Positions 51,470-62,000 of a stretch of DNA of 64,000 bases are shown one piece after another. Origin of the DNA: Chryseobacterium sp. SNU WT5. GTDB lineage: Bacteria; Bacteroidota; Bacteroidia; Flavobacteriales; Weeksellaceae. The notes below the pieces were generated by a model that ran no database searches, was not told where the DNA came from, and was given only the letters and a program-made list of their open reading frames with translations. Both the position numbers and the translations under genes were made by a program. The stretch lies in the NCBI RefSeq assembly GCF_007362475.1, contig NZ_CP041687.1, positions 1,550,001 through 1,614,000 of the forward strand. The letters run 5' to 3'. Numbering within the stretch: position 1 is the first letter of the stretch; the number at the start of each line of letters is the position of its first letter.

Positions 51470-53512
51470 ATGATTGCACCTCAAGCAAAAAAAATAAATA
51501 AGGTTATAGAAATACATGGAGACCAAAGAAATGATCCGTATTTCTGGTTAAAAGAAAGAGAAGATCCAGAGGTTTTAAATTACTTGAATGCAGAAAATGC
51601 ATACGCGGAATTTCTGATGAAGGATACTGAAGAATTTCAACAATTACTTTTTGATGAGATGAAAGCTCGTTATAAAAAGGATGATGAATCTTTACCTTAT
51701 TTCTTCAATGAATATTGGTATATCGTAAAATTTGAAGAAGGTAAAGAACATCCCTTATTTACGAGGAAATTTCTAAATTTAGAGGCTACAGAAGAGCTTT
51801 TACTCGATGTAAATGTTTTAGCGGAAGGACAAAAGTTCTTTGAGGTCGGAAGTGTAGCGGTTTCACCAAATAATAGTTTGGTAAGTTATTCTTCTGATAA
51901 TATGGGGAGAAGAATTTATCAACTCAATTTTAAAAACCTCGTAACAGGTGAGTTGCTTCAAGATCAAATACCGAATACAACCGGAAAAGTAGTTTGGGCG
52001 AATGATAATGAACATGTTTTTTATATCAGAAAGGACGAAAGCTTGCGTGCATTTCAGGTTTACCTGCACCAACTAGGCACCGATTCTTCTCAAGATGTCA
52101 TGGTTTTTCATGAAAATGATGATTCTTTCGATGTGAATGTGTTCAAAACTAAGTCACTCGAATATATATTTATTTCAAGTTCCAGTACAATTTCAGACGA
52201 ACAGCGATTTATTCCGGCCGACAATGTGCTTGCAGACTGGAAAATCATTCAGCCTAGAATCGATGATGTAGAATATTCTGTTGAACACTATAAAGATGAG
52301 TTCTATATTATCACTAACGCCGATGATTCTTTTAACTTTAAAATTGTAAAAACCAAAGTAGCTACTCCGGGAATTGAAAACTGGAAAGATGTTATTCCAC
52401 ACAGAGACGAAGTCCTTATGGAAGGTTTTGAAATATTTAATAATTTTCTCGTACTGGAAGAGCGTTCGGAAGGACTTTTGCAAATTAAGATCATTGACAC
52501 CCAAAACAATACTTCTCATTTCTTGCCCTTTTCCGATCCAACCTACACCGCATATATTGGTTTAAATTTAGAATTTGATACCGAGAAATTACGTTTCGGC
52601 TACACTTCTTTAACTCAACCAAGTTCGACTTTCGAATATGACATGAGAGAAAGAACGACTACCCTTTTGAAGGAGCAAGAAGTTTTAGGAGAAGATTTTT
52701 CTTCATTAAATTATATTTCTGAAAGGGTCTGGGCAACCGCTCGCGATGGAAAACAAGTTCCAATTTCACTGGTTTATCATAAAGACACGCCTAAATCAGC
52801 AGAAACACCTTTGTTGCTTTACGGATACGGAAGCTATGGACATACTGTTGATGCAAGCTTTTCAAATGTTCGTCTTTCACTTTTAAATCGTGGATTTATC
52901 TATGCAATTGCACATATTCGAGGCGGAGAATACATGGGGCGAGAGTGGTATGAAGATGGTAAAATGCTGAATAAGAGAAATACATTTTTTGATTTTATTG
53001 ATGCTGCCAAGTATTTAATAGCTGAAAACTTCACATCAAGAAATCATTTATATGCAATGGGCGGTAGTGCTGGTGGACTTTTAATGGGAGTTATCATAAA
53101 TGAAGAACCTGAGCTTTTTAATGGAATTGTAGCACAGGTCCCGTTTGTTGATGTAGTAACTACGATGTTAGATGAGACAATTCCTTTAACTACGGGCGAG
53201 TTTGATGAATGGGGTAATCCTAAAGATGAAGTGTACTACCATTATATAAAATCTTATTCACCATACGATAATATTGAAGCTAAAGATTATCCGCACATGC
53301 TGATTACTACTGGTTTGCACGATTCTCAAGTCCAATATTGGGAGCCTGCAAAATGGACTGCCAAACTGCGTGAATTGAAAACAGATAATAATCTGTTGAT
53401 TTTCAAAACAGATATGAGTTCTGGTCACGGGGGCGCAAGCGGAAGATTTGAATCTTTAAAAGAAGATGCTTTGGAATATGCCTTTTTAATGAAATTAGAA
53501 AATAAAATTTAA
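51470..53512 (+). CDS. oligopeptidase B-type S9 serine peptidase
   Basis: A 680-aa prolyl oligopeptidase-family enzyme. N-terminal beta-propeller, C-terminal alpha/beta-hydrolase with catalytic Ser533 (GGSAGG), Asp618 (GLHDSQV) and His653 (SGHGGASGR). AHIRGGEYMGREWYEDGK marks the oligopeptidase B (PtrB) branch, which cuts short peptides after basic residues. No signal peptide. Its TAA overlaps the ATG of the next gene by one base (TAATG). Confidence 0.9.
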   Translation: MIAPQAKKINKVIEIHGDQRNDPYFWLKEREDPEVLNYLNAENAYAEFLMKDTEEFQQLLFDEMKARYKKDDESLPYFFNEYWYIVKFEEGKEHPLFTRKFLNLEATEELLLDVNVLAEGQKFFEVGSVAVSPNNSLVSYSSDNMGRRIYQLNFKNLVTGELLQDQIPNTTGKVVWANDNEHVFYIRKDESLRAFQVYLHQLGTDSSQDVMVFHENDDSFDVNVFKTKSLEYIFISSSSTISDEQRFIPADNVLADWKIIQPRIDDVEYSVEHYKDEFYIITNADDSFNFKIVKTKVATPGIENWKDVIPHRDEVLMEGFEIFNNFLVLEERSEGLLQIKIIDTQNNTSHFLPFSDPTYTAYIGLNLEFDTEKLRFGYTSLTQPSSTFEYDMRERTTTLLKEQEVLGEDFSSLNYISERVWATARDGKQVPISLVYHKDTPKSAETPLLLYGYGSYGHTVDASFSNVRLSLLNRGFIYAIAHIRGGEYMGREWYEDGKMLNKRNTFFDFIDAAKYLIAENFTSRNHLYAMGGSAGGLLMGVIINEEPELFNGIVAQVPFVDVVTTMLDETIPLTTGEFDEWGNPKDEVYYHYIKSYSPYDNIEAKDYPHMLITTGLHDSQVQYWEPAKWTAKLRELKTDNNLLIFKTDMSSGHGGASGRFESLKEDALEYAFLMKLENKI

Positions 53513-53865
53513 TGGAAACTAAATCAGATAGCCAGCTATGGGAAGAAGTTGAAGCCTTTTTCGTAACTAATTTCGATACTGAAAAGCATCCACAAATTGA
53601 TACGATCTTGTTTTTAATTGGAGTGCAGGAACTAGGTAGTGGGCAACAGAAATATACCAAAGATGACAAACTCAATATTTTACATATTGCAGTTTGCCGA
53701 TTACTGGAGCCTTTTGGATACTATAAGTTTTCCCATTATGATGATGATGGCTACCCACACTTTGAAGAGGTGGATCAGTTGCCAGAGTTAAAGCCAAATG
53801 AGCAACAGATATTAATGAAGAAGGCGATCATTCAGTACTTTATGGATGAAGAGCTTTTTAAATAA
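53512..53865 (+). CDS. conserved hypothetical protein, coupled to the S9 peptidase
   Basis: A 117-aa acidic soluble protein with no recognised domain. The pattern DTILFLIGVQELG...KDDKLNILHIAVCRLLEPFGYY suggests an all-helical protein. It starts on the last base of the S9 peptidase stop codon, so the two are translated together. The stop lies beside a 32-nt palindrome. Function unknown. Confidence 0.7.
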   Translation: METKSDSQLWEEVEAFFVTNFDTEKHPQIDTILFLIGVQELGSGQQKYTKDDKLNILHIAVCRLLEPFGYYKFSHYDDDGYPHFEEVDQLPELKPNEQQILMKKAIIQYFMDEELFK

Positions 53866-53897
53866 AAGAAAGACTGATTTATAAATCAGTCTTTCTT
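53866..53897. terminator. 32-bp perfect palindrome terminator overlapping the SRPBCC gene end
   Basis: A 16-bp perfect inverted repeat without any spacer (AAGAAAGACTGATTTA and its complement). It covers the last codons and TGA stop of the minus-strand gene and lies one base after the plus-strand stop. Bidirectional. Confidence 0.72.
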
Positions 53898-54380
53898 GTC
53901 TAATAAATCTTCGAGTTGGTTTAAGGAAGATTGAATTTGTTTCTCAAAATCCATTTGCAATACCTTGTCCATTTCACGGCCATTAGGAAAATGGATGTTG
54001 ATCGTGAGTTTGCTTCCCTCTTCAACACCAGTGAAACCAATTAACCAATTGGCAGAAGGTAAACTTCTATCGATGTTTCCCGCTTCATCAGTGACGAAAT
54101 GACTCCAGTCGAAACTTCTATGGAAATTAATTTCATGGTATTTTACCCCTGCGAATTGTTTTTGGTCATTACCTGCAATGATTGCGTAATTCCAACTTCC
54201 TTCCTGCTCAAAATTCATTGCTATTGTTTGGCATTTTGAAGGCTTAGGAATCCACCACTGATCGAGTAAATCCGCGGTCGTAAAATGATCCCACAATGCT
54301 GAAACGTCTATAGAAAAAACTTTCATCAGATAAATTGTGGCGGAATTGACATCTTTATTAAAAACTATTTTAGAATTCAT
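53886..54380 (-). CDS. SRPBCC (AHSA1-type) domain protein
   Basis: A 164-aa START-like fold protein. The AHSA1 pattern is visible: ALWDHFTTADLLDQWWIPKPSKC (in two blocks), GSWNYAI and late FTGVEEGSKLTINIHF. Members bind small hydrophobic molecules or activate partner proteins. A TAAATTTG box lies at 54395-54402 on the minus strand. Substrate unknown. Confidence 0.82.
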   Translation of the reverse strand: MNSKIVFNKDVNSATIYLMKVFSIDVSALWDHFTTADLLDQWWIPKPSKCQTIAMNFEQEGSWNYAIIAGNDQKQFAGVKYHEINFHRSFDWSHFVTDEAGNIDRSLPSANWLIGFTGVEEGSKLTINIHFPNGREMDKVLQMDFEKQIQSSLNQLEDLLDKKD

Positions 54381-54567
54381 TTCTTGATTTTCAACAAATT
54401 TAATAATATTTATGAAGAACGTTAATAAATGTAGCTAGAAACTAGCGAATTCCATTTACTTTGTTAAAAAAAAGACTTTTAAGAAATTTAAGATAATAAA
54501 TTGGCCTTTATTTTGTTATAATATTCTTAAAATGAGTAATTTTAACACATCATTTTAAAATTATCAA

Positions 54568-56118
54568 ATGAACAACAAGTTTATTCCCTTTATTTCTGTA
54601 TTGATGACGATTTCTATGATCGTCTTTGTAGCCTTACAATTGTATTGGATTAAAGAACTTTACTCTGCATTGAATCAGGATTTTAGTAATAAGGTTTATT
54701 CTTCAATGGAAAATACAAGCTTAAAAGTTTCGCAAATAGAGGTAAACAAATATCTAAACGAAGAAAACAGAAATTTTGCGAAGACCGTCATTGACAGCAG
54801 TAATAAACCTACTCAAACCTATATTCAGCAGAATTCTGACTCGGGAACAAGAACAACGCTGACGTTCCAGAAAAGTATTGTTGAAAATCAAAATATTCCT
54901 ATTTCAAAAAAGGGTGATACCTTCAAACTGACTAAACTATATACGGACGAAGGTATTTTGAAAATTAAAAAATCGCCTAACACCTTAGAGCCTCTTACTA
55001 ACCAGATGAGCACGGATATTAGTAATAATACCTATACTTTGCGTGAATTTGCAAAATTAAGTGCCTCTAATTTGCCGATTGAGAAAAGAGTTGATATAAA
55101 AACTCTGGATTCTGTTTTGAATAAAGAGTTGAAATTGAGTGGTTTAGATACAAGGTTCGGTTTTGCGGTGATGGATAAGAAAAATAAGATCACAAAAATT
55201 TCGAATAAAATTTACGTTGATGAAAAAGAAAAACCAAAATTTACGTATCCGTTATTTACAGATAATGAAGACAGAACTTTATATACGTTGGCGCTTGTTT
55301 TCCCGAAAAACGATTATTATTTAGTTAAAAATAATGCACCCATGTTGTTGGGGACCATTATGTCTTTACTTACGATTTTGGGAATTTATATTATTTCCAT
55401 TAATTATATGATGCGACAGAAAAAAATTGCCGATGTGAAAACAGATTTCATCAACAATATGTCGCACGAATTTAAAACTCCCTTAGCAACTATTTCTGTC
55501 GCTACTGATTCTTTGGCCAATGATAAGATTGCGACCAATCCAGAAAAAGTCAAGTACTATTCTGCATTGATCAAGCAAGAAAATCTACGGATGAAAAAGC
55601 AGGTAGAAAATGTTCTTAATATGTCGAAACTGGAAAGAAATGAAGTGGAGTTGTTTTTAAAAGAAACAGATGTTCGACAGTTAATTAAAAGAATTACAGA
55701 GTCTTTTGGCTTGATTGTAGCACAACGGAACGGAACCTTAACCCAGGAATTTAACACGCAGAAATATATTTTTAAAATAGATGAGTTTCATATTTCTAAC
55801 GCACTAGTTAATTTGTTAGATAACGCGAATAAATATTCACCGGAAATTCCAGAGATTAAAGTCAGTACTCGGAATGAAGATAATTGGTATGTGATTGAAA
55901 TTTCAGATAAAGGAATGGGGATGGAAACGGATAATAAGTTGAAAATATTTGAAAAATTTTTCCGCGAAGAAACAGGAAATATTCACAATGTGAAAGGGCA
56001 GGGACTTGGATTGTCTTACGTAAAAAAAATAATAGAATTACATAAAGGGATAGTTATAGTAGACTCTCAAAAAGATAAAGGAAGCACGTTTACGATTAAA
56101 CTTCCAATGAATGTCTAA
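54568..56118 (+). CDS. sensor histidine kinase, RprX-like
   Basis: 516 aa. Membrane segments at about 8-27 and 260-280 flank a long periplasmic sensor region; no HAMP domain is apparent. His kinase core: phosphorylation His300 in NMSHEFKTPLA, N box NALVNLLDNANKYSP, G boxes ISDKGMGME and GQGLGLSYVKKI. Paired with the regulator 79 nt downstream. The signal is unknown; the pair resembles RprXY of Bacteroides. Confidence 0.88.
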   Translation: MNNKFIPFISVLMTISMIVFVALQLYWIKELYSALNQDFSNKVYSSMENTSLKVSQIEVNKYLNEENRNFAKTVIDSSNKPTQTYIQQNSDSGTRTTLTFQKSIVENQNIPISKKGDTFKLTKLYTDEGILKIKKSPNTLEPLTNQMSTDISNNTYTLREFAKLSASNLPIEKRVDIKTLDSVLNKELKLSGLDTRFGFAVMDKKNKITKISNKIYVDEKEKPKFTYPLFTDNEDRTLYTLALVFPKNDYYLVKNNAPMLLGTIMSLLTILGIYIISINYMMRQKKIADVKTDFINNMSHEFKTPLATISVATDSLANDKIATNPEKVKYYSALIKQENLRMKKQVENVLNMSKLERNEVELFLKETDVRQLIKRITESFGLIVAQRNGTLTQEFNTQKYIFKIDEFHISNALVNLLDNANKYSPEIPEIKVSTRNEDNWYVIEISDKGMGMETDNKLKIFEKFFREETGNIHNVKGQGLGLSYVKKIIELHKGIVIVDSQKDKGSTFTIKLPMNV

Positions 56119-56197
56119 AAGAAAAAGATTTTAAGAAAGTCTTTAGTAATAAAAAAATCATTGAGGCAAGAACCTTGTAAATTTAAATACAAAAATT

Positions 56198-56887
56198 ATG
56201 AACAACAGAATCTTATTAGTAGAAGATGACCAAAGTTTTGGTGCAGTTTTAAAAGATTATTTATCAATTAATAATTTTGAAGTGACACTTGCGACAGATG
56301 GTGAACAAGGATTGAAGGAATTTACCGAGAACGAATTTGATATTTGTATTTTCGACGTGATGATGCCGAAAAAGGACGGATTCAGTTTAGCAGAAGATGT
56401 AAAAAGAATTGATAAAAACACTCCTATTATTTTCCTTACCGCCAGAAATATGCGGGAGGATATTTTAAAAGGATATCAGTTAGGTGCAGATGATTATGTG
56501 ACGAAACCTTTCGATACTGAGCTTTTATTATATAAAATTAAAGCTATTCTGCAGCGAAGTGCTACCATGGAGAATGATGAGCAGGAACAGTTTAAAATAA
56601 GTAATATTTTCTTCGATTCTATGTTGAGACAATTGAGAGTTGGGGAAAGTGAGTATAAACTTTCACCGAAGGAAAATGAGTTATTAAAATTACTGTGCCA
56701 GCATAGAAATGACTTTATGCCAAGAGACTTAGCGTTAAGGAAAATTTGGAAAAAAGAAAATTACTTCACCGCTAGAAGTATGGATGTCTATATCGCAAAA
56801 CTAAGAAAACTCTTAAAAGAAGATGATGGATTAGAAATCATTAATGTGCACGGAGAAGGATTCCGTTTGTTGGTTAAGAATCCATAA
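56198..56887 (+). CDS. OmpR-family response regulator, RprY-like
   Basis: 229 aa. Receiver domain at 1-120 with phospho-acceptor Asp53 (IFDVMMPKKDG), Thr in FLTARN and Lys in YVTKPFD. The DNA-binding winged helix (about 128-226) has KLSPKENELLKLLCQHRN and the RSMDVYIAKLRKLL recognition helix. Partner of the upstream kinase. Ends before a perfect palindrome terminator. Confidence 0.9.
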   Translation: MNNRILLVEDDQSFGAVLKDYLSINNFEVTLATDGEQGLKEFTENEFDICIFDVMMPKKDGFSLAEDVKRIDKNTPIIFLTARNMREDILKGYQLGADDYVTKPFDTELLLYKIKAILQRSATMENDEQEQFKISNIFFDSMLRQLRVGESEYKLSPKENELLKLLCQHRNDFMPRDLALRKIWKKENYFTARSMDVYIAKLRKLLKEDDGLEIINVHGEGFRLLVKNP

Positions 56888-56903
56888 TTTTCAATTATAT
56901 AAT

Positions 56904-56941
56904 CATAGAAGCCGCTTGTGACGTCACAAGCGGCTTCTATG
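56904..56941. terminator. 38-bp perfect palindrome, bidirectional terminator
   Basis: A 19-bp perfect inverted repeat with no spacer (half CATAGAAGCCGCTTGTGAC). It sits between the convergent response regulator and SPOR genes. The flanks are only mildly T-rich, so its length may matter more than the T-run. Confidence 0.75.
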
Positions 56942-56958
56942 TTTATATTCTATAGGGG

Positions 56959-57498
56959 TTATTTCGCCTCAACACAAAAAACCCGATATTGAACACTGAT
57001 TGCATCTTTAAAATACTGTTTTATTTTACTTAAATCAGCTGCTGCACTCTGTTTAGTAAAGTAGCTGCCTGCCATAACTTTGTAATTTGGTCTTAAGGAA
57101 ACATCTTTTTCAACTTTAATATATGGGAATCTTCTTCTGAAATATAGCCCAACTTCATCAGCTTCTTTGTTGCTCTTTACTACAGCAAGTTGAATTTTGA
57201 AACCCATAATTCGTGGGTTTCTTCTGCAAATTTCTGCATTGGTAAGTTCTCGGTCCGGCACATTGATCTTCGGAGTTGAGGTTCTTGGAGCATCATCGTT
57301 ATTATAATTTCCGCTATTTGCTGTTGTCGTAGTGCTGCATTTATCTTCTACTCCAGAAAGTAATTCACTCACCTTTTTATCCATCATCATGGTGAGAGGT
57401 GTTCCTGATATCGTGTCATTTGTTACAACTTGCTGTGCTTCATAGGTATTAGCAAACAACATTGAAAATAGGGCGATTATTTTAAAAAAGTATTTCAT
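56959..57498 (-). CDS. SPOR domain protein
   Basis: A 179-aa exported protein: signal peptide (MKYFFKIIALFSMLFANTYEA) followed by a low-complexity region and a C-terminal SPOR domain (about 100-178, MGFKIQLAVVKSNKEADEVGLYF...YKVMAGSYFTKQSAAADLSKIKQYF in pieces). SPOR domains bind denuded glycan in the septal cell wall. The target is likely the division site or cell wall. Confidence 0.85.
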   Translation of the reverse strand: MKYFFKIIALFSMLFANTYEAQQVVTNDTISGTPLTMMMDKKVSELLSGVEDKCSTTTTANSGNYNNDDAPRTSTPKINVPDRELTNAEICRRNPRIMGFKIQLAVVKSNKEADEVGLYFRRRFPYIKVEKDVSLRPNYKVMAGSYFTKQSAAADLSKIKQYFKDAISVQYRVFCVEAK

Positions 57499-57603
57499 TA
57501 AATTTAATTTTAGGCAAATTTAAAACAAATAAAAATTATACCAACATTTGTTATTTAGAAACATTACAAATTAAGCAATTTGACAGAATGGCTAATGCAA
57601 CGG

Positions 57604-57635
57604 TTGTTAATTTTCTCTTAAAAGTCTTATTTTTG
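57604..57635 (+). promoter_or_regulatory. promoter of the Act (alternative complex III) operon
   Basis: TTG at 57604-57606, 21-nt spacer, TATTTTTG at 57628-57635; about 50 nt before the actA ATG at 57685. One of the cleanest promoters in the window. Confidence 0.65.
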
Positions 57636-57684
57636 CCAGATTGAAAGTAAACTCAATACAATTTACTAACCCAAGATTTTATAA

Positions 57685-59049
57685 ATGATTAGTTGGAGAA
57701 AGCATTACAAAAGAGGTCTCATCGCAATAGGTCTATTGCTGTCGACCAGTGCTTCTATTTACGCTCAGGGCGATGCTAAAAACGGTGAAAAGCTTTTCAA
57801 AGCTGATTGTTCCGCATGTCACGCATTAGACAAGCAGCTTGTCGGTCCTGCATTAGGAGGCGTTGTAGACAGACTTAAAAAGGAGCAAAGTTTAGATACG
57901 GATTGGCTTCATAAGTGGATTAAGGATAACAAATCCTTGCGAGCTTCAGGCGATAAATACGCTAACGAAGTTTTTGAAAAATTCAATAAAACTGAAATGC
58001 TTACGTTTCCTAATCTTACGGATCAGGATATCAACGACATTTTAGAGTATACCACAAACCCACCAGCACCAGAACCAGCAGCAGATGCTACTGCAGCGGG
58101 ACCTGAAGCAAACTCTCTAACTTCTTTAGAGGCTCAAAAGAAACAGTCGATGGATTCAAAAATTATTTTGATTTCACTTTTTGCGATTGGAGGTCTTCTA
58201 CTTTGGTTGTTATTGAAGTTGAGACAGTTGGTTAAACTGCAGCAGACAGATGAGTTAGTTGGTCTTAATGCAACTCGAGCTAATTCTTTTGCAGATATTT
58301 ACAAAAAATACCACGCTGTTGGTAAGGGAGCATTGGTTCTTTTGGGAATTTTCGCTGCGTACGGATTATGGAATAGTTTAATGTGGATAGGCGTTTACAA
58401 AGGCTACAAACCTGAACAACCTATTTATTTTTCACATAAAATTCACGCAGGAGAGAATAAAATTGATTGTCAGCTTTGTCACTCATCAGCGCGATATGGT
58501 AAAGTTTCTGAAATTCCTTCTATGAATGTTTGTATGAACTGTCACCGTAATATCTCCGAATACAATGGGAAATATATGGAAGCAGGAAAAGATAAAGCGT
58601 TCTACGATGGTGAGATTAAGAAAATATATGAAGCAACAGGTTGGGATCCGGCTTCGCAACAATATACAGGAAAGACGCAGCCAGTGGAGTGGACCAGAAT
58701 TCACAATATGCCAGATTTCGTTTACTTTAATCACGCTCAACACGTAGTTGCAGGTGAAACTGCGATCATCAATGGATTTAATCAAAAGAATCCTGATGCT
58801 AAAATTGATGTGGTTTGTAAAGCTTGTCACGGACAGGTTGATACAATGAATGTAGTGCATATGGCCAATGATTTTACGATGGGTTGGTGTATCGAGTGTC
58901 ACAGAACTACGGAAGTAGATATGAACAATGGTTATAATAAAGAGTACTTCAAAAATCTACACGAAAAACTGAAAAAACAGTATGGTTCAGGTGCGAAAAT
59001 CACTGTAGATGCAATTGGAGGTCTTGAGTGTGGTAAATGTCATTATTAA
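57685..59049 (+). CDS. actA: alternative complex III cytochrome subunit ActA, with an added monoheme domain
   Basis: A 454-aa multiheme cytochrome c, exported by an N-terminal segment (about 10-28, ending AQG). Six CxxCH sites: residues 42-46 (CSACH) in an N-terminal monoheme domain, then 262, 283, 378, 402 and 449. Membrane segments lie near 158-178 and 213-235, between the first and the remaining five. The five C-terminal hemes match the pentaheme ActA; the N-terminal monoheme domain is an extra module. It passes electrons from menaquinol to the terminal oxidase. Confidence 0.88.
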   Translation: MISWRKHYKRGLIAIGLLLSTSASIYAQGDAKNGEKLFKADCSACHALDKQLVGPALGGVVDRLKKEQSLDTDWLHKWIKDNKSLRASGDKYANEVFEKFNKTEMLTFPNLTDQDINDILEYTTNPPAPEPAADATAAGPEANSLTSLEAQKKQSMDSKIILISLFAIGGLLLWLLLKLRQLVKLQQTDELVGLNATRANSFADIYKKYHAVGKGALVLLGIFAAYGLWNSLMWIGVYKGYKPEQPIYFSHKIHAGENKIDCQLCHSSARYGKVSEIPSMNVCMNCHRNISEYNGKYMEAGKDKAFYDGEIKKIYEATGWDPASQQYTGKTQPVEWTRIHNMPDFVYFNHAQHVVAGETAIINGFNQKNPDAKIDVVCKACHGQVDTMNVVHMANDFTMGWCIECHRTTEVDMNNGYNKEYFKNLHEKLKKQYGSGAKITVDAIGGLECGKCHY

Positions 59050-59070
59050 TAACAAAAATTAGAAGTATCA

Positions 59071-62000
59071 ATGGCTTCAAATAAAATACAATTCAGAAGT
59101 ATTCAAGAACTGAAAGATCCGAGCTTAAACGGTAAGTTGGCTCAAAAAGAATTTCAGACTGAGATTCCTGTAGATGAATTACTGGGAGGAGGTGCAAAAT
59201 CAACTGAATCAGGACCTTCAAGAAGAGATTTTCTTAAGCTTTTAGGATTCTCTACTGCAGCGGTTACTTTGGCAGCTTGTGAAGCTCCAGTGATCAAAAC
59301 AATTCCTTATGTGGTAAAACCTCATGAGATTATTCCAGGAGTTCCAAATTACTACGCTTCAACTTATTTTGATGGGTTCGATTTTGCTAGTGTTTTAGTA
59401 AAAACCAGAGAAGGACGTCCAATCAAAATTGAAGCAAATCCTTTAGGTAAGAACTTAGGAAAAACAAGTGCAAGAACTCAAGCTTCAGTATTATCTCTAT
59501 ACGATAATGACAAAGTAAAACAACCGAAACTTAACGGAAAAGATGAAACTTTTGATAAAGTTGATGATTTCGTTTTAAAAGGTTTAGCTGATAATGCAGG
59601 AAAGAAAATTGTGGTTTTATCTCACTCTTTTCCTTCACCTACTTTCAAAAAACTATTTGCAGATTTTAAAGTAAAATATCCAACTGCAGAATTGGTAATC
59701 TACGATGCACTTTCTTACAATGCAGATTTAGATGCAGCACAAGAGGTATTTGGGCAAAGATTTTTACCGGTTTATGATCTATCAAATACGCAGTTAGTCG
59801 TTTCGTTCCAGGCCGATTTCCTAGGAGATTTTAATGGAGGTGGCTTAGAAACTTCTTACGCAGCCGCAAGAAAGCCAGGCCCCAACATGTTGAGGCATAT
59901 TCAAGTAGAGTCCAATATGACATTGACTGGTGCAAATGCGGATACCAGAGTTAGATTGAAGCCAAGCGCTGTAAATAAAGTTTTAGTAGAAGTTTATAAC
60001 GGTCTTAATGGTGGAAGCGTAAGCAAGGAAGCTGGTGAAATTGTTAAAGAATTACAGGCAAAAGGAAACAAAGCAGTTGTTTTTGCTGATGGTTCAAAAG
60101 CGGCACACGTATTAGCACACCTAATTAATCAAAAATTAGGTTCAATCGCATTTACTGGAAAAGCAAATATGCTTAAGGAATTTGATGGTGCGAGATACAA
60201 AGAATTTTTAAGATGGTTAGATTCAGGTGAGATTGGCGTATTAATCGCAAATAATGTTAACCCGATCTATTCAAATAATAAAGGCGAAGATTTCAGAAAA
60301 GCTTTAGGAAGAGTACCTTGTGTAGTTGCGATTGCTGATAAGAAAAATGAAATGTATAAAGCAGCAAAAGCTGTTATTCCTGTGGCCAACTGGTTAGAGA
60401 GCTGGGGGGATTTTCAACCACAATCTGGAATTTATACTTTAATGCAACCAACTATTCAGAAAATCTTTAAATCAAGACAGATTGAAGAGTCTCTATTGGT
60501 TTGGATGAATGGTAAAGATAGTCCAGCGAATAACTATTACGATTATTTAAAAGCAAATGCTTCTACATTAATTGGTAGTACTACTTTTAATAAGGCACTT
60601 TATAACGGGATTATTGAAGGTGGAAACACGATGACGCTTTCTTATGCTGGTGGAAACGCTGCTCAAGCAGTTTCTGAGTTGACCGGTTTCAAGGCATCAG
60701 ATTTAGAATTGGTCTTATATACGAAAACAGCGATAGGAGACGGAACTCAGGCAAACAATCCTTGGTTGCAAGAATTACCGGATCCAATTACCCGAATGAC
60801 TTGGGATAATTACTTAACTATCTCTCCAAAAGATGCTGCTCGATTAGGAATAGATAACGATCTTAACGGAAGAATGCAGTTAGATGGTTCTGTGGTAAAC
60901 GTTACTGTTAATGGGGTTGCCATAAAAGATGTTCCAGTTTATGTCCAGCCAGGTCAAGCTGATGGAGCGGTGGGACTTGCTTTAGGTTATGGTAAAAAAG
61001 ATTCTGGAAAAGTTGCTGAAACTGGTGTAAATGCATATCCTTTATTTGATGGTTCCAACTTGGTTCTATCAAATGTTAAAATTGAGAAAACGGGCGATGA
61101 GCATGAATTTGCAGGAATGCAACTTCAAAATACACTAATGGGTCGTTATGAAATCGCTAGAGAGGTATCGTTGGATACTTTCTTAAACGTAAAGTTTGAT
61201 GATGAAAAATTAGGATGGAATAAACCTTTGGAATATCATACCATCGGAGGTGCTTTGCCAGCAGGTAAAATTGATCTTTGGAATGCATTTGATGATGTTG
61301 ATGGACCTCACTTTAATTTATCAGTTGACTTAAATAGCTGTACAGGATGTGGCGCATGTGTCATAGCTTGTCAGGCAGAAAATAATATTCCTGTTGTTGG
61401 TAAGGATGAAGTAAGAATGTCAAGAGATATGTTCTGGTTAAGAATTGACCGCTACTACACGACAGACATCCCTGCTGATTTCGATTTGAATAAAGATGGG
61501 AAGCTTTCTCAGGAAGAAGCTGTAGCAGCAGATCTTAATGTTCCGGGAATGTATGGTCATTTCTTAGACAAAGAAAGTGGAATATTAAATCATCCTGCGA
61601 ATAATCCAGATGTGATCTTCCAACCGGTAATGTGTCAGCACTGTAACCACGCCCCTTGTGAAACTGTTTGTCCTGTGGCAGCAACTTCTCATGGTAAGCA
61701 AGGTCAAAACCAAATGGCTTATAACAGATGTATTGGTACAAGATATTGTGCAAATAACTGTCCTTATAAAGTACGTCGTTTCAACTGGTTTACTTACAAT
61801 CTTAATGATAAATTCGACTATAATCAAAATAATGATTTAGGAAGAATGGTTCTGAATCCTGATGTTGTTGTAAGAACAAGAGGGGTAATGGAAAAATGTT
61901 CAATGTGTATTCAAATGACTCAGAATACCATCTTGGAAGCTAAGAAAGAAGGCAGAGTTATTAAAGATGGGGAATTTGCTACCGCTTGTTCAAACGCCTG

